From positions 248,001 to 312,000 of the forward strand of contig NZ_LT629759.1 in the NCBI RefSeq assembly GCF_900105025.1: a DNA stretch of 64,000 nucleotides, given 5' to 3'. The position numbers were made by a program, and so were the translations under genes. Positions 49,731-58,423 of the stretch are shown here, in pieces. Every line of letters begins with the position of its first letter. The stretch's first letter is position 1. The DNA is from Parafannyhessea umbonata. Its GTDB lineage: Bacteria > Actinomycetota > Coriobacteriia > Coriobacteriales > Atopobiaceae. The notes beneath the pieces were generated by a model that saw only the letters and a list, made by a program, of their open reading frames with translations, ran no database searches and had not been told where the DNA came from.

Positions 49731-51327
49731 CTTCCGGCACGCGCGCAATGCTGGCATGCGGGCCGCCGTCCCGCATGTCCACGAAGATGGGCGCCCCGTA
49801 CTCCCCGCGCTCGCGGGGGTGGTCGGCGCGATAGTGGGCGCCCCGGCTCTCGCGCCGCTCGAGCATCGCACGGGCGGCAGCGAGGGCCGACGTGGCGAGA
49901 AGCGCAAGCTGCCTTTCTCGCGCGGTGGCACGGATGCCCAGCAGCGTGTCGATGGCATGCGCAAGGCCGGGCTCGTCCCGCCGTACCAGGCAGTGCTCGC
50001 CCATGGTCCGGCGCAGCAGGGCCACGTCGGGCGCTGCGTCGTGGGACAAGCCGGCGACATCGGCCGCGCGCCAGGCGTGGTCGCGCGCCCAGCGGGGGAG
50101 CGCGGGCGCCGCCAAAGGCGCGGGCGCGGTGGACCCGGCGGCCTCGCTTCCGGCAATCTTCCCAAAGACAAGCGCGTTTGCGCTGGAAAGGCCGCCTATG
50201 CGGTCCGCGCCGTGCATGCCTCCCGTTAGCTCGCCGCACGCGAAGAGGCCCTGCGGTGCCCCCAGGCACCGCGCGTGCGCGTCAATCGCGACGCCGCCGT
50301 TCGAGGCGTGCGCAAAGTGGCAGATCCTGAGGCCGCGGGTCCAGCCGGGGCCAAGCGCCTGCTCCGCCCACCGCGCATACGTGCCCACGAAGTCCGGCAG
50401 CGGGCTGGGCAAATCTAGCTCCACGGAAGCGCCCGCCGCGCCCGCGGCCGCGATGGCCAGGTCGACGGCAAGGTCCGGAAGGCGTGCCGTCATGGGACCG
50501 TGGGCCGACCTCATGCGCAGCAGGTCCTCGTCCAGCGCAAGTCGTGTGCCGTCAGCCGCGCGCAGCCGTGCATAGCGAAACGTGCGCTCGTTGAAGACGA
50601 CGCCTCGCACCGGGGCGAGAAGACCGCACATGATCTGCTGGAACTCCACGTTCACGAGGCGCCCGCCGTGCTCGAGCACTATGGCGTGCGCGCACCCGCC
50701 AGCGTCTGGCCCGGCGAGCGTGCGGTCGAACAGGCCGCCGAGGCCGCCCGTCGCCAGGACCATGCTGCCGCACGGCGCATATGCCAGGTCGCCCGTCGCG
50801 CGGTCCAGAAAGACGCCGCCGCATACCCGGTCCGATGCCTCGAGCACGTCCAAAAGCTCGAGCCCGGCCGTGTGGGCGACGCCCTCCTCGCGCAGCAGCC
50901 GCCCGACGGCATGCACGTAGCCATCGCGCCGGATGCCGTGCCAGTCGCGCGTGGCGTGGTCAAAGCAGGGCACGTAGTCGAGCTCCTCCTCGCTTCCGGC
51001 CGTGGGGCGCGCAAGCTCGCAGCCCTGGGCGGCAAGTTCCCGTACCGCGCCGGGGATGCCGTGCACGAGCGTGCGCACAAGGGCCTCGTCCGCCATGCCT
51101 GCCCCCACGTGGCAGATCGTGCGAACGAGGTCCTCTGCGTCGTCCTCGTCGTGCGGTCCCACAAGCCCCAGCCCCCACGTGCCGGGAAAGAAGCTCGAGC
51201 CGGAAAACAGGGGGCCCGCGGACGCGATGCGCACGCGCGCGCCCTGGCGCGCCGCCGCAAGCGCCGCCTGCGTGCCGGCAAGCCCGGCACCCACCACCAG
51301 CACGTCGCAGCGCTCGAGCGTCCGCAT
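49678..51327 (-). CDS. FAD-dependent oxidoreductase (fumarate reductase/NadB-like)
   Basis: This 549-residue flavoprotein has an N-terminal FAD Rossmann motif VVVGAGLAGTQAALAA and a C-terminal FAD motif GLFACGELTGGMHGADRIGG, typical of the succinate dehydrogenase/L-aspartate oxidase group. Its substrate is unknown; no nad genes are adjacent. It is the last gene of a nagB-flavoprotein pair on the minus strand, 27 bases after nagB. The start is ATG at 51327 (or GTG at 51342). It overlaps nanE tail-to-tail by 53 bases. Confidence 0.75.
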   Translation of the reverse strand: MRTLERCDVLVVGAGLAGTQAALAAARQGARVRIASAGPLFSGSSFFPGTWGLGLVGPHDEDDAEDLVRTICHVGAGMADEALVRTLVHGIPGAVRELAAQGCELARPTAGSEEELDYVPCFDHATRDWHGIRRDGYVHAVGRLLREEGVAHTAGLELLDVLEASDRVCGGVFLDRATGDLAYAPCGSMVLATGGLGGLFDRTLAGPDAGGCAHAIVLEHGGRLVNVEFQQIMCGLLAPVRGVVFNERTFRYARLRAADGTRLALDEDLLRMRSAHGPMTARLPDLAVDLAIAAAGAAGASVELDLPSPLPDFVGTYARWAEQALGPGWTRGLRICHFAHASNGGVAIDAHARCLGAPQGLFACGELTGGMHGADRIGGLSSANALVFGKIAGSEAAGSTAPAPLAAPALPRWARDHAWRAADVAGLSHDAAPDVALLRRTMGEHCLVRRDEPGLAHAIDTLLGIRATARERQLALLATSALAAARAMLERRESRGAHYRADHPRERGEYGAPIFVDMRDGGPHASIARVPEATPRPPRRTTSSGSLGA

Positions 51328-51354
51328 GTCCCTAGGTCCCACGCGTGCCGCCGG

Positions 51355-52086
51355 CTACAGCGGGCACTTGCTGAGCGCGGCCTCGTCCGCGATCACGGTG
51401 CAGTTGGTGTGCAGCTGCAGGATCGAGGCGGGGCACTGCGGGTCCACCGGCCCAAAGCACATGGCGCGCACGGCGTCCGCCTTGTCCTCGCCGTTTGCGA
51501 CCACAAGGATGCTGCGCGCATACATGATGGTCTGGACGCCCATGGTGTACGCCTGGCGCGGCACCTCGTCCGGGCTGTCAAACAGGCGGCTGTTCGCGTC
51601 GATGGTGCTCTGCGTCAGGTTCACCATGTGGGTGCCCTTGCTGAACACGCTGTCAGGCTCGTTGAACCCAATGTGGCCGTTGCGCCCGATGCCCAGAAGC
51701 TGCAGGTCGGGGTAGCCCGCGTCCGCCACGATCCTGTCGTACTCCGCGCACGCGGCGTCGGAATCGGGGTTCGCCCCGTCCGGCACGTGGGTGTTGGCCA
51801 GGTCGATGTTGATGTGGTCGAAGAAGTTCTTGCGCATGAAGTAGTGGTAGCTCTGGACGTGGTCGTGCGAAAGCCCGCGGTACTCGTCCAGGTTGTACGT
51901 GCTCACGTGCGAGAAGTCGCAGTCGCCCTTCGCGCACCACTCCGCGAGCTGGCGGTACGTGCCGATGGGCGTGCTGCCGGTGGCAAGCCCCAGCACGGAG
52001 TCCGGCTTCAGTATCACCTGCGCAGAGATGATGTTCGCGGCCTTGCGGCTCATGTCCTTGTAGTCCGTCGTCCGAACGATCCTCAA
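51355..52086 (-). CDS. nagB: Glucosamine-6-phosphate deaminase NagB
   Basis: NagB converts glucosamine-6-P to fructose-6-P and ammonia. The 243-residue protein has LGLATGSTPIG (about 32-42), the catalytic D67 in YNLDEYRGL and GIGRNGHIGFNEP (about 132-144) with H138; GRNGH is the Gram-positive form. The start is TTG at 52086, with TTGGAGG before it; a longer frame to 52155 is not needed. A GntR-type operator lies at 52150-52169. No nagA was seen in this window. Confidence 0.92.
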   Translation of the reverse strand: MRIVRTTDYKDMSRKAANIISAQVILKPDSVLGLATGSTPIGTYRQLAEWCAKGDCDFSHVSTYNLDEYRGLSHDHVQSYHYFMRKNFFDHINIDLANTHVPDGANPDSDAACAEYDRIVADAGYPDLQLLGIGRNGHIGFNEPDSVFSKGTHMVNLTQSTIDANSRLFDSPDEVPRQAYTMGVQTIMYARSILVVANGEDKADAVRAMCFGPVDPQCPASILQLHTNCTVIADEAALSKCPL

Positions 52087-52149
52087 CTTTGGCCTCCAAG
52101 CTCTTCTCGGCACCTTGCCCCCATGGTGACGCCGTGCCCTGTACCCTTG

Positions 52150-52169
52150 TACCAAACGTTAATACCAGT
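52150..52169. promoter_or_regulatory. TACCA repeat, candidate operator of nagB
   Basis: TACCAAACGTTAATACCAGT has two direct TACCA half-sites and, on the minus strand, the same ACTGGTATTAA as the importer operator at 38883. It lies 64 bases upstream of nagB. Confidence 0.55.
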
Positions 52170-52383
52170 TGCGCATGACGCGGGCGAGAGGAACGTGCGC
52201 GCGTCGCAGTGTCACGCTGTGCAACGCGCTGTTCCCCTTTGTCCAAACCATGCGAACAGGTGCTTAACATTGTAGTCGCTAACAGCCATTTTTGTGACGG
52301 ATGGACCGCTTGGGTCGGCAAGTGGGCCACTTGTCGCCAACGTGCGGCCCCTGTGGCGAACCGCGGCCGCCCCCGTGTAGAAT

Positions 52384-52402
52384 TGGTATGTGGTAGTTAC
52401 CA
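52384..52402. promoter_or_regulatory. TGGTA/TACCA operator before the GntR gene
   Basis: TTGGTATGTGGTAGTTACCA has TGGTA and TACCA arms 9 bases apart and directly follows the possible -10 TAGAAT at 52378. Binding here would block the promoter, consistent with autorepression. Confidence 0.6.
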
Positions 52403-52432
52403 GTCCTGCGCGACGTCTAGGAGATGAGCCCG

Positions 52433-53158
52433 GTGGATTTGACTCGAAAGCAGCCCCTGTATGACCAGCTGTTCGACATCCTGAGGGACAAGATTCAGAA
52501 CGACATGGCGCCGGGCGACCTCTTGCCCTCGGAGCGCCAGCTCTCGCAGCAGTACGGGCTCTCGCGCACGACGGTCCGCCTGGCGCTCGACAGCCTAGAG
52601 AAGATGGGGCTCGTTACGCGTCGCCACGGCAAGGGCACCTACGTTTCCGACGCGCGCCACTCCGAGACCGACCTCGCGCTGTGCTACAGCTTCACCGAGG
52701 AGATGCGTCGCCTTGGAAAGACGCCCAAGACGCAGGTCCTGAGCTTCTCGCAGGAAGAGGCGAACAAGTCCGTGAGCTCCGCGCTCGGCCTGCACCTGGG
52801 CGCGACCGTGTGGCACCTGCACCGCCTGCGCCTTGCCGACGACGAGCCCATGCTCGTGGGCCACACCTATCTGCCGCTGGAGATGTTTGGGAGCCTTACG
52901 CACGAGAAGGTCAGCAACCATTCGCTGTACGACCTCCTCGAAAGCGAGTTTGGCCAGACCATCAAGACGGCGGAGGAAGAGGTCCGCGTGATGACGGCGC
53001 GCGCGGCCGACGCGGAGCTGCTGCTGATTCCGGAGGGGTCGCCCGTGCTGGAGATCTCGCGCCTGACGTACAACGCCGCTGGGCGCATCATCGAGTTCAC
53101 GCGGAGCTCGGCGCGCGTGGACAAGTTCAAGTACCACGTGATCCACAGCAGGGAGTAG
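52433..53158 (+). CDS. GntR family regulator (HutC/NagR type)
   Basis: This 241-residue regulator has an N-terminal winged helix (LPSERQLSQQYGLSRTTVRLALDSLE) and a UTRA ligand domain. Proteins of this type sense amino-sugar phosphates. The start is GTG at 52433, because AGGAG ends 9 bases before it; an ATG at 52424 would leave no spacing. It diverges from nagB, has an operator before it, and probably represses nagB and the sialic acid importer until GlcNAc-6-P or GlcN-6-P builds up (inference). Confidence 0.87.
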   Translation: MDLTRKQPLYDQLFDILRDKIQNDMAPGDLLPSERQLSQQYGLSRTTVRLALDSLEKMGLVTRRHGKGTYVSDARHSETDLALCYSFTEEMRRLGKTPKTQVLSFSQEEANKSVSSALGLHLGATVWHLHRLRLADDEPMLVGHTYLPLEMFGSLTHEKVSNHSLYDLLESEFGQTIKTAEEEVRVMTARAADAELLLIPEGSPVLEISRLTYNAAGRIIEFTRSSARVDKFKYHVIHSRE

Positions 53159-53188
53159 CCGCGGGGATAGCCGCGAAGGCTCCCGTGG

Positions 53189-53255
53189 CAGAAAAACGCC
53201 GCGGCTGGTCGCAGGCAGCCGACTGCGGCGGATCCGCTTTGTGCGGATTCGCCGC
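53189..53255. terminator. Overlapping hairpins between convergent genes
   Basis: GCGGCGGATCCGC and GCGGATTCGCCGC (53225-53255, one wobble) form one hairpin. A second, with CGGCTG/CAGCCG and CGCCG/CGGCG on the minus strand, is followed by TTTTT at 53192 and serves the EIIA gene. Confidence 0.65.
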
Positions 53256-53271
53256 GTGCGCGTGGGGGTCG

Positions 53272-53838
53272 CTACTTCGTGGTGACCACCAGGAGCGGGT
53301 CTCCCACCTTCACCAGGGGGTGTCCCGCGATCATGGTGTTGCTGTCGCTCACGTTGTCGACGCTGCCGTAGTCGGAGTAGTTGGTTATCACGATGGTCAC
53401 CACGTCGTCGTGGCCGGCCGCGCGGATGGCGTCAATGTCGAAGGTCAGAAGCGGCGTGCCGGCCTTGACCTTCTGGTTCGACTCGACAAGGCGCGTGAAG
53501 CCCTCGCCGTTCATCTCGACGGTGTCGATGCCTACGTGTATGAGGATGTCCACCCCGCCCGCCATGGTCATGCCGATGGCGTGATTCGTGACCGTCGTGG
53601 CGCCGATGCGCCCGCTCACGGGTGCGTACACGACGCCGACCTGGGGAACGATCCCTACGCCCTCGCCAAAGAATCCGCCGGATATCGCCTCGTCGTGAAC
53701 CTCGTCGAGGGTGACGACGGTTCCCGTCACCGGTGCGTATATCGTGCCGGGCGCGGTGACGAAGCTGGCGGGCGCGGGGGCCTCGGAGTTGCCGTCGGGC
53801 CTGAACATGGCATTCTTGATCTTCTCGACCAGTCCCAT
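53272..53838 (-). CDS. Glucose-type PTS EIIA component
   Basis: This 188-residue protein is a soluble EIIA of the glucose/GlcNAc type: APVTGTVV (35-42), both active-site histidines H86 (TNHAIGM) and H101 (LIHVGIDTVEM), with a 30-residue N-terminal extension. It passes phosphate from HPr to a sugar-specific EIIB. Position next to nagB and GntR fits GlcNAc transport, with the EIIBC encoded elsewhere. The ATG at 53838 follows GGAGG. Confidence 0.9.
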   Translation of the reverse strand: MGLVEKIKNAMFRPDGNSEAPAPASFVTAPGTIYAPVTGTVVTLDEVHDEAISGGFFGEGVGIVPQVGVVYAPVSGRIGATTVTNHAIGMTMAGGVDILIHVGIDTVEMNGEGFTRLVESNQKVKAGTPLLTFDIDAIRAAGHDDVVTIVITNYSDYGSVDNVSDSNTMIAGHPLVKVGDPLLVVTTK

Positions 53839-54108
53839 GGGGGTGCCTCCTCTGTGTGGGCGGATGGTGCGTCCAAACAATGTTCCTAACACGATTCTAG
53901 TGCCGCTTCCATGGCGTCTGACGTCGCGATATGCAAGGAAGTGGTTCGAAATTGTGAACCTAGGACTGTGCGTTCTGCGAATGTGCGCACGAGCGCCGCT
54001 ATAAGCCGCGTGACTGCAATGACTTGCATACGCCGTGGGCCATGAGGGAGAGCGAGGCTGATGTCGCGGCGGAGCAATGAGGGCTGGACGACGTAAGGCG
54101 CCAGGCCC

Positions 54109-54603
54109 CTATGCCACGAGCTCGTAGGCTAGGCGCGGGGAGTGGTCACGCACGTAGATGATGCCGCGGTATTGGAATCCCGCGCGAAGGATGGCGGCCT
54201 GCATCACCTTGTTGTCCGCGTGCGTGTCCACCCTCAGGTGTCTCCGGCGGCCAAGGGAGAAGTCCACGGCTTTCTGGAACACGCCGCGTACGCTTCCGTC
54301 GCTCGCGACCTGATGCAGCGTGCCGTACGGAGAGTCCGATTCCCAGCTGCCGCCCTCGATGCGCGCATATGTCGGGTCTGGTCCCAGGATGAGCGCGAAC
54401 GCAGCGTGTATGGCGCCTTCCTGCGCCAGGACGTACAGCTCGCCACGGCAGATTCTCCCGTCTATCAGCTCTCTTGGCGGAAAGTCGTCGCCCCACTGGG
54501 TGGGGTTGCCCGTCTCCTTCATGAACCTGCGCGCGGAGGCGTACACCTCCATCACGGGGTCCAGGTCGGCCTGCACCGCCTGTCTGATCACGACGTCCTG
54601 CAT
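54109..54603 (-). CDS. GNAT family N-acetyltransferase
   Basis: This 164-residue acetyltransferase has the GNAT pattern: VVIRQAVQADLDPVMEVYAS at the start, the strand YVLAQEGAIHAAFALI, an altered acetyl-CoA-binding region around GVFQKAVDFSLGR, and LRVDTHADNKVMQAAILRAGF near the end. Its target is unknown. The ATG follows GGAGG; the longer frame is rejected. A motif copy lies about 90 bases upstream. Confidence 0.82.
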   Translation of the reverse strand: MQDVVIRQAVQADLDPVMEVYASARRFMKETGNPTQWGDDFPPRELIDGRICRGELYVLAQEGAIHAAFALILGPDPTYARIEGGSWESDSPYGTLHQVASDGSVRGVFQKAVDFSLGRRRHLRVDTHADNKVMQAAILRAGFQYRGIIYVRDHSPRLAYELVA

Positions 54604-54692
54604 GCTGCCTCCGGCGCTCGCGCGAACGTTCTTGAGCCGCAAATGCTCCTGAGCCATTGTGGCATAAAGCCCACGGGCGGCACAGCCAAAAG

Positions 54693-54704
54693 ACGAGAAG
54701 GGCC
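54693..54704 (-). repeat. Intergenic motif copy (minus orientation)
   Basis: Reads GGCCCTTCTCGT on the minus strand, about 90 bases before the GNAT gene, in its sense. Confidence 0.4.
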
Positions 54705-54798
54705 CGCACTCCTGGCCCGGGCCCTCCCATGCGTCCCATGTCACCTTGCTCGCGTCGCCGTGCCGCGGGCGCGCGTCTTGCCGCGCGTTCCCCATCCC

Positions 54799-55374
54799 TT
54801 ACGCGAGCATCCCGCGATTGGCGGGCGCCGCAGCGTTCGCCGATCGCGCTCCGCGACCGTACATGCCGTCCATGTCGTCGCAATGCGCCTCGACCCAAGG
54901 CTCACTCTGCATCACGGCCGCTCGTACCAGCAGGGAAAGACGGATGGCAAGCGGTCCAACCAGCGGTGCCAGGGCAAACGTGGTGAGTGCGCCTGCCGTG
55001 GGCACTGCGCCCGCCGTCGCAAGGTGGGCCAGCGCGTCCCCTGCGCTCAACGCGAGGAACGCGAACAGGGTTGCGGGTGTCACCATGATGGCAGTGCACG
55101 TGCGAGACGCCTCGCGGCCCATGTGCCACGTGAGGATGACGGCGCAAGCCCAGACGGCTGCTGCGGGGGAGAGGCAGGCCATCGCGGCGGCGCGTCCCGC
55201 AAGGCTTCCGCCAAACAGGGCGTCCGCCGCGCCAATCGGTGACAGGACCGCTGCCGCGAGCGCGGCCTCGGCAAGCCCAGTCGCAGCCGCAAGTGACGCG
55301 CGGCCGGTCTTGGTCGCAACCATCTTGCGCAGGCACTTCTCGACATCGCACTCGTTTATGTGGCTTTCCGCCAT
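54799..55374 (-). CDS. Hypothetical membrane protein
   Basis: This 191-residue protein begins with a charged, cysteine-containing stretch (SHINECDVEKCLRKM) and then has about four Ala-rich hydrophobic segments, ending in a soluble tail with acidic CDDMDGMYG. I do not recognise it. AAAGGATG precedes the ATG. It is upstream of the GNAT gene in the same direction with a 195-base gap, and may or may not share a transcript. Confidence 0.6.
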   Translation of the reverse strand: MAESHINECDVEKCLRKMVATKTGRASLAAATGLAEAALAAAVLSPIGAADALFGGSLAGRAAAMACLSPAAAVWACAVILTWHMGREASRTCTAIMVTPATLFAFLALSAGDALAHLATAGAVPTAGALTTFALAPLVGPLAIRLSLLVRAAVMQSEPWVEAHCDDMDGMYGRGARSANAAAPANRGMLA

Positions 55375-55686
55375 GGCAGCATCCTTTCACCCGGGCCCGC
55401 ATGACCGTCTCACACGGCTCGCGGTTGCCCCTTCTCTTTCTTGTGGCTGCCTCCCATGGTTTCATAGTGCCGTCGCGTGCATGTCAGCGCAGTTTAAGGA
55501 AACGGTACGCTGTCGTTGGCGACGCATTATCTGCGCCGGGCAATCGGGGATGCATGCGTTGGTTCCTGTGCGTTGGTTCCAAAGTTGGGGTCGTTCGTCC
55601 GTTTCGCCCACGTGACCATCCAGGAGCGCTTGATGCGCTCTCCGTATAATGCAACCCAACGCTGGACGCACGTTGGGAGGCGGACC
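55375..55686. other. Divergent gap, nothing distinctive
   Basis: These 312 bases separate the hypothetical membrane protein from the divergent hydrolase. I see no repeat, hairpin or convincing promoter. An ATG at 55516 in frame with the hydrolase has no ribosome-binding site. Confidence 0.5.
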
Positions 55687-56445
55687 ATGGGCTACACGGA
55701 GTGCGAGCACTGGTGTCGGCGCGAGGACAAGAACATCTATGGCAAGCTGTTCCTTCCAGACGGCTGGCAGGAGCGTCCCCATGCGACGGCCATCTTCAGC
55801 CACGGCCTCAGCACCAACCACGGTGACATGGAGCCCTATGCGCGCACCGCGGCGGAACGCGGCATGGTCACGTACGTGTTCGACTTCTGCGGCGGCGGCA
55901 ACTACAGCCAAAGCGACTGGCAGGACAACATGTCGCTCTTCACGGAGCAGCACGACCTCGAGTCCGTGGCGTGGGAGCTCGCGCGCGAGCCCTTCGTGGA
56001 CGAGCACAACCTCTTCCTGTGCGGGGCGAGCCTCGGCGCGACGGTGGCCCTCATGGCGGCTCGCGCAAACGCGCAGATCATCAAGGGTTGCGCCCTGCTG
56101 TACCCCGCGTTCAACCTGCACGACGCCGTGCATGCCGCCTGCCCCAACCGCGACGGCATACCGGATTCCTTCCCGATCATGGGGATGAACGTAAGCGGCG
56201 ACTTCCTCCGCTCCTGCTATGACTACGATTTCTACGAGCACATCCCGGCATTTCCGCGCGACGTGCTGCTGTTCCATGGCGATGCGGACACGGCCGTGCC
56301 GCTACGTTACTCGCAGCGAGCGGCCGAGCTCTTCCCAAGCTGCGAGCTTCGCGTGATACCCGGCGGTCGCCACGGCTTCGAGGGCGACCAGTACTGGCAG
56401 GTGGTTGGCCAGGCGGCGGACTGGCTCCGCGCACACATTGGATAG
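55687..56445 (+). CDS. Cytoplasmic alpha/beta hydrolase
   Basis: This 252-residue serine hydrolase has the nucleophile S115 in CGASLG, D201 in HGDADTAVP and H229 in GGRHGFEG, with the oxyanion segment FSHGLSTN. The pattern is near that of cinnamoyl/feruloyl esterase-like and acyl-peptidase-like hydrolases; substrate unknown. The ATG at 55687 follows GGGAGG. It stands alone. Confidence 0.82.
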   Translation: MGYTECEHWCRREDKNIYGKLFLPDGWQERPHATAIFSHGLSTNHGDMEPYARTAAERGMVTYVFDFCGGGNYSQSDWQDNMSLFTEQHDLESVAWELAREPFVDEHNLFLCGASLGATVALMAARANAQIIKGCALLYPAFNLHDAVHAACPNRDGIPDSFPIMGMNVSGDFLRSCYDYDFYEHIPAFPRDVLLFHGDADTAVPLRYSQRAAELFPSCELRVIPGGRHGFEGDQYWQVVGQAADWLRAHIG

Positions 56446-56481
56446 CCGGCGGGGTATGGCCCCGGTTGGCAGGAGGCGCGC

Positions 56482-56514
56482 CGGGCGAGAAGGGCGGCCT
56501 CCGGCGAGAAGGGC
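56482..56514 (-). repeat. Two adjacent motif copies (minus orientation)
   Basis: GGGCGAGAAGGGC and CGGCGAGAAGGGC are 19 bases apart in a convergent gap, in the sense of the DUF3006 gene whose end lies 22 bases away. Confidence 0.5.
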
Positions 56515-56535
56515 GGCGTTACCGCTCGAAGGCCG

Positions 56536-56751
56536 CTACCACTTGAAAAGCTTGCTCATGAGGTCGGCGTTCTGTGCAAGACGGCGGCTCTTCTCGTCCT
56601 CGTTCGGGACCCACGACCCTGGCTCGCCGTCGAGCACGTCTCCCTCGCGGATGTTCTGGGGCAGCTCCGCCAGCGGAACGTCCACGTAGCGGTCTCCGTC
56701 CACCTCGAGCACGGCGACGTCGCCCTCGAGCCTGTCCACTATTGCGCGCAT
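56536..56751 (-). CDS. DUF3006 family protein
   Basis: This 71-residue small protein begins MRAIVDRLEGDVAVLEVDG, the DUF3006 signature of a compact beta fold. Its role is unknown. Family members habitually neighbour ComEC-like MBL genes, as here, 78 bases downstream of one. The ATG at 56751 follows AAGGAG. The pair may be an operon. Confidence 0.8.
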   Translation of the reverse strand: MRAIVDRLEGDVAVLEVDGDRYVDVPLAELPQNIREGDVLDGEPGSWVPNEDEKSRRLAQNADLMSKLFKW

Positions 56752-56829
56752 TTCAAGGGCTCCTTCCCGCATCAGACAACTGAAAGTGTTAGGCAACTGC
56801 AAGCGCCACCCGTGTCACCCGTGCAAGCG

Positions 56830-58362
56830 CTAACCTCCGCAGACCTTGCAGGCGGTGTAGCCTTGGGCCTCGGCCTGCGACCGCGGCATGCTCGTGACCA
56901 CCTTGCTGCGCGAGAGCGTGCGACAGCCCTTGGCGTGGTACTTCGTTCCCGAGGGTGCCACGTAGACCACTTCCTCCTGGTCACTGGGGGAGGAGGGCTG
57001 TGGCTGGGCCGCTTCCGTCTGGGCTGGGGCCGCCTGGCCTCCTGTGGTGCCACCCTCGTCGAGGGACGACGACCCCGCCCCCGCGTCCGTGCTCTGGGCC
57101 TGGACCGTACCCTGTCTCTCGGTCGAAACGCTCAGGTCGTGCTCGTCGGACGTGACCGTCACCGTGCCCTGCGCGCCCGTACCGTACACGGTCGCGCCCG
57201 CGGCAGCCAGCGCGTCTAGGACGGTCTGGGCGGGGTGTCCGTACGAGTTGCCCAGCCCATAGCTCAGGACGGCGATTCTTGGCGTGAGCCTTTGGGCAAG
57301 CGGGGCGTCGGTTCCGGACGCGGAGCCGTGGTGTGACGCCTTCAGCACGTCCACGTGGCCCGTGGCGCACTGCTCAAGGGCCTCGACCGGCGCGTCTCCC
57401 GTGAACAGGAACGTGTTCTGCCCGTACGTCACGAGGATCACGACGCTGTAGTCGTTGGAGTCGCTGTAGGTTGCGCCCTGCCTCGGCCATGTGACGTCGA
57501 TCGCGTAACCGTCTCCGGAGGCGATTTGCCGGCCGGCATACGCCTCGTCTATCTGCAGGTTCTTGGCGGCGACCGCCTCGAGGAAGCGCGTGTAGGCGTG
57601 CGTGGAGTGGTTGCATCGCGGCGCCCACACGGAGCCTATGTCGTTTGCTCGAATCACGTCGGGGAGGCCGCCGATGTGGTCCGCGTCAGGATGCGTCTCG
57701 ACGAGCCAGTCGATGCGCGTCCGTCCGTCCCTGGCGAGCGCGGAGCTCACCGTCTGTCCGCCCTCGCGGCCCGCATCGATGACCATGGTCTTGCCATCGG
57801 GAAACTCGACCATGGTGGCGTCGCCTTGGCCCACGTCCAGGTAGCGGACGACGAGCCGTCGCCCAGGGTCGTCGTCGCTCTTCTCGCCTGCGCCCTCGCC
57901 CGTCTCCTTGGCTGCGGCTCCAGACGCCTGCCTGTCAGATTTGTTCTTCTTCCCATTACCCTCGTGTCGACCTGCGGGTCGTTTGGCGGTCTTTGCACGC
58001 GCTTTTGCAGAGTCCTTGCTTGTCGCGGCGACCTTCGAGTTCGTGTCGACCCTTGCCGAGGTGGACGTGGGTGTGCCGAGGACGCTTGCGCTTGCAAGAA
58101 GGATGGCCAGGATGCCATAGGCCAGCGCCGCCATGGTCTTTCTCGCCCCCGGCGAGATGCGAAGCAGGCTCTGCACCACTGGTGCGTCCGGGTGGGCGTC
58201 TGCCGCTTGCCGCCATGCCCGGCGTGTGAGGAACCACATACCCGCGCAGAACGCAATCATGCCGATGACCGGCACGATCGTTATGAGTGCCGACAAGACG
58301 ACAAGGGCGAGAAAAACCGCGAGGCAACCCTTGAGACAGCCCTTTGACCCATGTCCTGCCAT
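56830..58362 (-). CDS. ComEC-like MBL-fold hydrolase, membrane-anchored
   Basis: This 510-residue protein has two N-terminal hydrophobic regions (about 14-45 and 77-95), a charged linker, a ComEC/Rec2-type metallo-beta-lactamase domain and a C-terminal Cys/His module. The MBL metal motif is THPDADHIGG (H224, D226, D228, H229) with LDVGQGDAT before it and LKASHHGSASGTD after. The tail YHAKGCRTL...YTACKVC is a small metal-binding knuckle found on extracellular nucleases. It lacks the ComEC channel, so it may be a surface nuclease or phosphodiesterase. The ATG at 58362 follows AAGGGTG. Confidence 0.8.
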   Translation of the reverse strand: MAGHGSKGCLKGCLAVFLALVVLSALITIVPVIGMIAFCAGMWFLTRRAWRQAADAHPDAPVVQSLLRISPGARKTMAALAYGILAILLASASVLGTPTSTSARVDTNSKVAATSKDSAKARAKTAKRPAGRHEGNGKKNKSDRQASGAAAKETGEGAGEKSDDDPGRRLVVRYLDVGQGDATMVEFPDGKTMVIDAGREGGQTVSSALARDGRTRIDWLVETHPDADHIGGLPDVIRANDIGSVWAPRCNHSTHAYTRFLEAVAAKNLQIDEAYAGRQIASGDGYAIDVTWPRQGATYSDSNDYSVVILVTYGQNTFLFTGDAPVEALEQCATGHVDVLKASHHGSASGTDAPLAQRLTPRIAVLSYGLGNSYGHPAQTVLDALAAAGATVYGTGAQGTVTVTSDEHDLSVSTERQGTVQAQSTDAGAGSSSLDEGGTTGGQAAPAQTEAAQPQPSSPSDQEEVVYVAPSGTKYHAKGCRTLSRSKVVTSMPRSQAEAQGYTACKVCGG

Positions 58363-58423
58363 GCGCGTCACCCTTCGATGCGGATTCGAGATTTCTTGTT
58401 ACGCCCGCGCCCTGGATTCAACC

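Larger units (their letters stand above)
52087..52432. other. Divergent control region between nagB and the GntR gene
   Basis: These 346 bases contain no gene. They hold two candidate operators (52150-52169 and 52384-52402), a possible -10 TAGAAT at 52378 and two copies of the motif (52100, and 52181 in minus orientation). Confidence 0.65.
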
